Shown here piece after piece: positions 1 through 6,640 of a stretch of DNA of 6,640 bases (positions are counted from its first letter, which is position 1; every line of letters starts with the position of its first letter). Source of the stretch: Methylophilaceae bacterium (lineage in GTDB: Bacteria; Pseudomonadota; Gammaproteobacteria; Burkholderiales; Methylophilaceae); contig JANYIK010000070.1 of the NCBI GenBank assembly GCA_025362115.1, positions 1 through 6,640 of the forward strand, in the 5' to 3' direction. The translations under genes and the position numbers were made by a program. The notes under the pieces are model-generated. The model was not told the DNA's origin and did not search any database. It saw only the letters and a program-made list of their open reading frames with translations.

Positions 1-1
1 G

Positions 2-1810
2 GCTGGTATACCACCAGCTTCTTTGGTGCTGTGTGCGCCCTCTGCTGAGGCTAGTCGCAAAGGCAATCTCATAGACCAGATTGAAATCCTCAACCCAGAC
101 CTGAACGGCGCGTTACATGATTGGTTATATGGTATTGATACCTCCGCCAGCTTGAACGAGGCCTTGGCACGACAAACTGGCCTGAAACAAGGCGATGTGC
201 TGGTTTGCCCGCAAGGCGAACTGGTGAGCCGCACTAGCGTTAAATTTTATTCCAAAACCGAGCAATTGCACGGTTTGCTGGAACGTCAGCGAGAAGTCGA
301 GGCATTAGAAGCAGAATTACCTACTATTCGTAATACTTTGAATGACGAAGAAACGGCCTTGCAGGCACTGCGTAATACCATAGAAAACATTCGTTTCTCC
401 CTGAATAAAAACAGAAATATACAGCAATCTCAAGCGCAAAAAGTGCAGTCATTGCTGTTAGAGCTTGAAAAACTGCGGCAGCAAGGTGAGCGTGTGAGCG
501 AACAGCTGCGACTCTCCAATACAGCGCTTGAGGATATTGGAAAACAACGTGTTGAGCTTGAAGCTCAATTAAAATTGGCTGAGACCAGTCGCACCCAGCA
601 AGAAGGTGAAATCAATCAGGCAAAAATCTTGCATGACACCGCAAAACAAGAGTTGTTAAAAGCAGAGCAGACGCTCAATGTGGCGCGTGAGCGACTGAGA
701 AATGCTGAACATGCGGCGCAGGAGGCCAATTATAATGAACGTACAATAAATAATAAAATCATAGAATTAAATAATTCAATTAAAGTTTTTGACGACCAGA
801 ATGCGAGTCTGGGCACGCAGTTGCAAGAAGCAATGCAATCGCAGCAATCGCAAGCGCCCGACACCTTGATGGCCTCGTTGGATGGCGCGCTCGCGCTACG
901 TAGCGAAAAGGAAATTGCACTGGCCGAAGCGCGCAACCAAATGGTTGATCTGGAAACACGCGTCAGGGAAACCGAACAAAGCCGCATGCAATCCGAACAT
1001 CAGTTGCATCCTTTACGCGATAAGCTAGAACAGGCGAGGCTGAACGAGCAAGAGGCTAGGCTGTATTTTGAACAGTGCGCGGCGGCTTTAGCTGGTGTAG
1101 ACGAAGCCGCACTCGCCGATCAACTGCCGAGAGCCACGAGTGCTGCCAGCATGGAGCGCCAAGCGCTTGCATTGCAAGAGCAAATTACTAGCCTAGGCGC
1201 AGTGAATTTGGCGGCAATCGAGCAGCTGGCAAGTGAAAACGAGCGTGCCAGTTATCTGGAAGCTCAGGCACTGGACTTAAATCAAGCCATTGCCACCCTG
1301 GAAGATGCCATACACCGCATAGATCGCGAAACTCGTGGCCGTTTGCAGCACACTTTTGACGAGGTGAACCGCAATTTTGGCGAGCTATTTGCCACGCTGT
1401 TTAACGGCGGACAGGCGCGTTTGGAGCTGCTGGGCGAGGAGATTTTGGATACCGGTTTACAAGTATTCGCGCAGCCGCCTGGCAAAAAAACTAGCACCAT
1501 ACATCTGCTTTCGGGTGGTGAAAAAGCGCTGGTAGCGCTGGCTTTAGTGTTTGCACTATTTCGCTTGAACCCAGCGCCATTCTGCCTAATGGACGAAGTG
1601 GATGCTCCGCTGGACGACAGTAATACTGAACGTTTTTGCGCGATGGTGAAAAAAATGTCGGAAAACACACAATTTGTGTTCATTACTCATAATAAAATCG
1701 CGATGGAAATGGCGCAGCAGTTGATAGGGGTTACCATGCAGGAAAGTGGTGTGTCGCGTGTGGTGGAAGTAGACATCGCCGCTGCCATGCAATTGACCGA
1801 GGAGGCTTAA
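2..1810 (+). CDS. smc: Chromosome segregation protein SMC, C-terminal half (5' partial)
   Basis: Structural maintenance of chromosomes ATPase, the core of bacterial condensin, which compacts and segregates the nucleoid, usually with ScpA/ScpB. The frame is open to the left edge (nt 2 onward reads AGIPPAS before the first TTG at 23), so TTG 23 is not a real start. The N-terminal head with Walker A, the first coiled-coil arm and most of the hinge lie upstream. Visible in order: the end of the hinge (to about nt 250, ELVSRTSVKFY); a long Gln/Glu/Arg/Lys-rich coiled coil (about 260-1180); the conserved LGAVN segment returning to the head (1193-1207); the ABC signature LSGGEKAL (1508-1531); Walker B CLMDEVDAPLDD (1583-1618), with catalytic Glu at 1595; and the switch-His segment THNK (1685-1696). 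All C-terminal head motifs are intact, with no frameshift. TAA abuts the ATG of the next gene. Identification is certain; only the 5' extent is unknown. Confidence 0.97.
   Translation, partial: AGIPPASLVLCAPSAEASRKGNLIDQIEILNPDLNGALHDWLYGIDTSASLNEALARQTGLKQGDVLVCPQGELVSRTSVKFYSKTEQLHGLLERQREVEALEAELPTIRNTLNDEETALQALRNTIENIRFSLNKNRNIQQSQAQKVQSLLLELEKLRQQGERVSEQLRLSNTALEDIGKQRVELEAQLKLAETSRTQQEGEINQAKILHDTAKQELLKAEQTLNVARERLRNAEHAAQEANYNERTINNKIIELNNSIKVFDDQNASLGTQLQEAMQSQQSQAPDTLMASLDGALALRSEKEIALAEARNQMVDLETRVRETEQSRMQSEHQLHPLRDKLEQARLNEQEARLYFEQCAAALAGVDEAALADQLPRATSAASMERQALALQEQITSLGAVNLAAIEQLASENERASYLEAQALDLNQAIATLEDAIHRIDRETRGRLQHTFDEVNRNFGELFATLFNGGQARLELLGEEILDTGLQVFAQPPGKKTSTIHLLSGGEKALVALALVFALFRLNPAPFCLMDEVDAPLDDSNTERFCAMVKKMSENTQFVFITHNKIAMEMAQQLIGVTMQESGVSRVVEVDIAAAMQLTEEA
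1799..1805 (+). promoter_or_regulatory. Strong Shine-Dalgarno for the DUF3147-like gene
   Basis: GAGGAGG lies inside the last codons of smc, with five bases before the ATG at 1811. It is the best ribosome binding site in the window. It supports ATG 1811 as the start and suggests efficient reinitiation after SMC translation ends at TAA 1808-1810. Confidence 0.8.
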
Positions 1811-2161
1811 ATGATTTATGCCGCATTGAAGGTGCTCATCTCAGCCATCATCATAGTGGCCGCATCGGAATTGGCTAAGCGCGATGGTTGGTTGGCGGCA
1901 ATGCTCATCTCTTTGCCAACGGTCTCGCTGTTAGCTATAGTCTGGCTTTATGTGGAATCGCATGATGTAGAGAAAATAGCCACACTTTCCACCGGGATTT
2001 TCTGGCTAGTGCTGCCATCGCTGGCATTTTTTGCCATGTTGCCATGGATGCTGAAGGCTAAGATTAGCTTTTGGCCTAGCTTGACAGTCTCATTGGTACT
2101 CATGTTTGCTTGCTACTTGATCATGACCATGTTACTCAAAAAATTGGGGGTTCAACCTTGA
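1811..2161 (+). CDS. Small four-helix membrane protein, DUF3147-like
   Basis: A 116-residue, very hydrophobic protein of unknown function. Four probable membrane helices are visible at about residues 2-21, 27-48, 57-80 and 85-109, joined by short loops. The most distinctive part is SELAKRDGWLAAMLISLP followed by a Leu-rich helix ending in WLYVE. This pattern and size match my memory of DUF3147 inner-membrane proteins, but no biochemical role is established that I know of. No signal peptide or catalytic motif is seen. Start ATG 1811 is well supported by GAGGAGG upstream, and it directly follows the smc stop. The TGA stop at 2159-2161 overlaps the probable TTG start of zipA, so it appears co-translated between a chromosome-organising ATPase and a divisome protein. 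A role in the envelope or division is only an inference from position. Confidence is high that it is a real gene, moderate for the family name. Confidence 0.85.
   Translation: MIYAALKVLISAIIIVAASELAKRDGWLAAMLISLPTVSLLAIVWLYVESHDVEKIATLSTGIFWLVLPSLAFFAMLPWMLKAKISFWPSLTVSLVLMFACYLIMTMLLKKLGVQP
2146..2150 (+). promoter_or_regulatory. G-rich ribosome binding site deciding the zipA TTG start
   Basis: GGGGG lies seven bases before TTG 2158. It is an imperfect Shine-Dalgarno, but it is the only purine-rich stretch at the right distance from an in-frame initiation codon followed directly by a membrane anchor. It favours TTG 2158 over the earlier in-frame TTG at 2110. Confidence 0.5.
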
Positions 2162-3444
2162 TAAGTCCACTTCAGCTAGGCTTAATTGCGCTCGCCGCAG
2201 TCTTTATTTTGGGGTTACTGGTTGTTAATTGGTGGCAAGAGCGCGCCATCCGCCGCGACATGGCGCATCGTTTTGATGGTCCGGTAGAAGACGTACTGAT
2301 GGGACGTGCCGCCGAGCAAGAAGCTGCGGCCATTCCGGCATTTTATGAGCCAGAGCCGGAACCTGAACCGGAGTTTGTATTTCCTGAACCAGAGCCTTTT
2401 CCAGAGCCGGAGGAGGTTGAGCCAGAATTTACTGTCGCTGAAGACATAGAAGCTGAGGAAGATATTGTTACTCCAGAGAAATTGGAGACCAAAGAGCCTT
2501 CTGAGTCGGAACCGGAAATAGAGTCAGAAGTCGAGTCAGAGCCTGCGCCGATACTGGCGGAAGATGGCATTGATATAAATCCAGAAGAAATTCCAAAGTT
2601 TGCCCCAAGAATAGCGTCAGCATTGCCAGACGGACTAGACAGCCAAATTGACACTATCGTTATTTTCATCCCTGATGTTATTTGCATTGGCAGTGAGATT
2701 CTTACTCAACTTAGTCTGCAGAGCAGTTTCAGCAAGCCTGTGCGCTGGTTTGGCTTGACGGATGACGCTTGGGTTTTGCTTAGTGGTGAGCATGCCCAAT
2801 TTTCGTTCGCGCGTGTAGTGGGGGCGTTGCAACTGGTGGATAGGGGCGGGGCATTGCGTGCAGACGACTGGCACGCCTTCCGAACACAAGCTGAGAAGCT
2901 AACCGAAACGATAGGCGGTACTTTAAGCTGGCCGGAAGAACGAGAAACCTTGAGCTACGCCAAAATGCTGGATGAATTCTGCGTCGAGGTAGACTTGATG
3001 ATGACGTTACACCTTACGGCAGGGTCGGAAGGTGCTTTCCCCGGCACCAAGCTGCGCGGCTTGGCAGAAGCGGCTGGAATGATACTCAAGGAAGACGGGC
3101 GCTTCCACCAACTTAATGATGACGACGAAACACTTTACGTGCTGGCGGACTCATCACAACGTCCGATGCGCGAGGAATCACTACGCACCGCCATGCTGTA
3201 TGACTTGGTGCTGATGCTGGATGTGCCGCGCATCACCAATGGTGACAACGTATTCAGGCAAATGGCGGTATTTGGCGACAGGCTGGAGTCTGCCTTACGT
3301 GCCAAGCTTACGGATGCAAATCAGCGGCCTGTAGGAGAGGCTGGTATAGAGGCTATACGCAAGCAGATTCAAGGCATTTATGCCAAGATGCGTGAGCGAG
3401 GCATCAATCCGGGAAGCCCAACGGCTTTGAGGCTGTTTTCTTAA
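2158..3444 (+). CDS. zipA: Cell division protein ZipA-like (membrane anchor, acidic linker, FtsZ-binding domain)
   Basis: Probable divisome protein that tethers FtsZ protofilaments to the inner membrane. I chose TTG 2158 (428 residues). The frame stays open to TTG 2110, but that would add a polar leader inside the upstream gene, whereas 2158 puts the membrane helix at residues 5-24 (LGLIALAAVFILGLLVVNWW), the ZipA arrangement. A basic stretch follows (QERAIRRDMAHRF), then a Glu/Pro-rich linker at about residues 62-148, then a globular C-terminal domain from about 160, recognisable as the ZipA FtsZ-binding type: a TIVIFIPD strand, KPVRWFGL, SFARVVGALQLVDRGG, then PGTKLRGLAEAAGM. The tail ends with a helix resembling a betaproteobacterial extension (MRERGINPGSPTALRLF). 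The start overlaps the upstream stop by four bases (TTGA) and the stop abuts ligA. Such proteins are diverged from enterobacterial ZipA and are sometimes labelled only as hypothetical or FtsZ-binding. FtsZ binding is inferred from family. Confidence 0.85.
   Translation: MISPLQLGLIALAAVFILGLLVVNWWQERAIRRDMAHRFDGPVEDVLMGRAAEQEAAAIPAFYEPEPEPEPEFVFPEPEPFPEPEEVEPEFTVAEDIEAEEDIVTPEKLETKEPSESEPEIESEVESEPAPILAEDGIDINPEEIPKFAPRIASALPDGLDSQIDTIVIFIPDVICIGSEILTQLSLQSSFSKPVRWFGLTDDAWVLLSGEHAQFSFARVVGALQLVDRGGALRADDWHAFRTQAEKLTETIGGTLSWPEERETLSYAKMLDEFCVEVDLMMTLHLTAGSEGAFPGTKLRGLAEAAGMILKEDGRFHQLNDDDETLYVLADSSQRPMREESLRTAMLYDLVLMLDVPRITNGDNVFRQMAVFGDRLESALRAKLTDANQRPVGEAGIEAIRKQIQGIYAKMRERGINPGSPTALRLFS
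2347..2430 (+). repeat. Low-complexity Glu-Pro repeat tract in the ZipA linker
   Basis: Tandem GAG/GAA plus CCN codons encode EPEPEPEPEF, then PEPEPFPEPEE and VEPEF. Codons alternate (CCA, CCG, CCT; GAG, GAA), so the array is repetitive in protein more than in DNA. It forms the start of the extended acidic linker between the membrane anchor and the globular domain. A slippage-prone tract like this commonly varies in length between relatives. Confidence 0.8.
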
Positions 3445-6259
<2,815 letters not shown>

Positions 6260-6263
<4 letters not shown>

Positions 6264-6640
6264 AGAAAATTTGCCTAACCTTAACTGCTCTTTTGCTCTC
6301 AACAACAATATATGCGGCTTGCCCTGAGAATGGTTTTGACGGCGCAATTTGCCGTGGCCATGGATTGCTTGCAGAAAATAAGCCCACAGAAGCGCTAGCG
6401 ACTTATACCGAGGCAGAAAAATTGGCAACAGAACCTTTTGAGAAGATGTTAGCCATTACCTTTCAAGGCCGTGCTAGCAAAGCCGCAGGTAATGTTGAGC
6501 TCGCAATTGAGTTGTTTCAGAAGGGTGCTGCCGCTGCTAAACTGGCAAATTCAGCTCAAGGGCAGTGGGTTAACCTTAATGAAGGTTCGGAGTTGCTTTT
6601 AGCAAAAAATGACGCTAAGAGAGCGCTGGAAGGATTCAAG
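6260..6640 (+). CDS. Exported TPR-like protein, 3' partial
   Basis: The first 127 codons of a gene that runs off the right edge; function unknown. ATG 6260 overlaps the cysQ stop (ATGA) and is followed by a clear Sec signal peptide: MKKICLTLTALLLSTTIYAA, with lysines then a hydrophobic core. Cleavage is probable near residues 19-20. The mature part starts with CPENGFDGAICRGHG, whose Cys21 and Cys31 could form a periplasmic disulfide. Cys21 follows YAA, a poor lipobox, so a lipoprotein is possible but not favoured. From about residue 30, Ala-rich amphipathic helices of roughly 34-residue period appear (GLLAENKPTEALATYTEAEKL; then GNVELAIELFQKGAAAAKLA; then LLLAKNDAKRALEGFK), which is TPR-like. 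The ribosome site is weak (GGA at 6247-6249), so translation is probably coupled to cysQ. The start is well supported; the family and the full length cannot be judged here. Confidence 0.8.

Noticed and set aside
23..25. TTG at 23 as the real start of the first gene.
   Set aside because: The reading frame is open to the window edge and the protein begins within the SMC hinge, so this is an interrupted view of a longer gene, not a truncated SMC.
705..749. TATAAT (731-736) plus AGGAGG (720-725) nine bases before an ATG at 735, suggesting an internal promoter or small gene.
   Set aside because: No -35-like hexamer lies at 16-18 bases upstream (nt 708-713 is AACATG), and the ATG opens only four codons (MNVQ) before a stop. 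The site lies inside an intact smc frame.
2343..2687. Minus-strand open frame rich in Ser-Gly repeats.
   Set aside because: It is the antisense image of the ZipA Glu-Pro repeat codons (GAG/CCN read in reverse give Ser/Gly), with no ribosome site and no family resemblance.

Overview
This window is a dense, single-strand stretch of bacterial chromosome. It carries six genes, all on the + strand, packed end to end with essentially no intergenic DNA. The content (SMC, ZipA, NAD-dependent DNA ligase and CysQ) and the flavour of the proteins point to a betaproteobacterium, probably in the Nitrosomonadales/Gallionellales/Methylophilales neighbourhood. The main clues are a ZipA-type protein directly upstream of ligA and a LigA carrying the MLSI-x-TETDT variant of the adenylation-domain entry motif. 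That placement rests on remembered family features, not on a search.

Layout: (1) 2-1810, the C-terminal half of the chromosome segregation ATPase SMC, whose N-terminal half lies upstream of the window; (2) 1811-2161, a small four-helix membrane protein resembling DUF3147; (3) 2158-3444, a ZipA-like cell-division protein with an N-terminal membrane anchor, a Glu/Pro-rich linker and a C-terminal FtsZ-binding-type domain; (4) 3445-5478, a complete NAD+-dependent DNA ligase LigA with all key active-site and zinc-finger residues in register; (5) 5475-6263, a complete CysQ-type 3'(2'),5'-bisphosphate nucleotidase; (6) 6260-6640, the start of an exported TPR-like protein that runs off the window.

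Every gene junction is a stop/start contact: TAA-ATG, TTGA, TAA-ATG, GTGA and ATGA. The genes therefore look like one transcription unit with translational coupling, linking chromosome segregation (SMC), divisome assembly (ZipA) and replication/repair (LigA), with a sulfur/nucleotide housekeeping phosphatase and an envelope protein appended. No promoter, terminator, RNA gene, mobile element, CRISPR array or integration scar is visible. This is essentially a housekeeping region. The most interesting unexplained element is the uncharacterised membrane protein translated between SMC and ZipA; the second is the partial exported TPR protein at the right edge.
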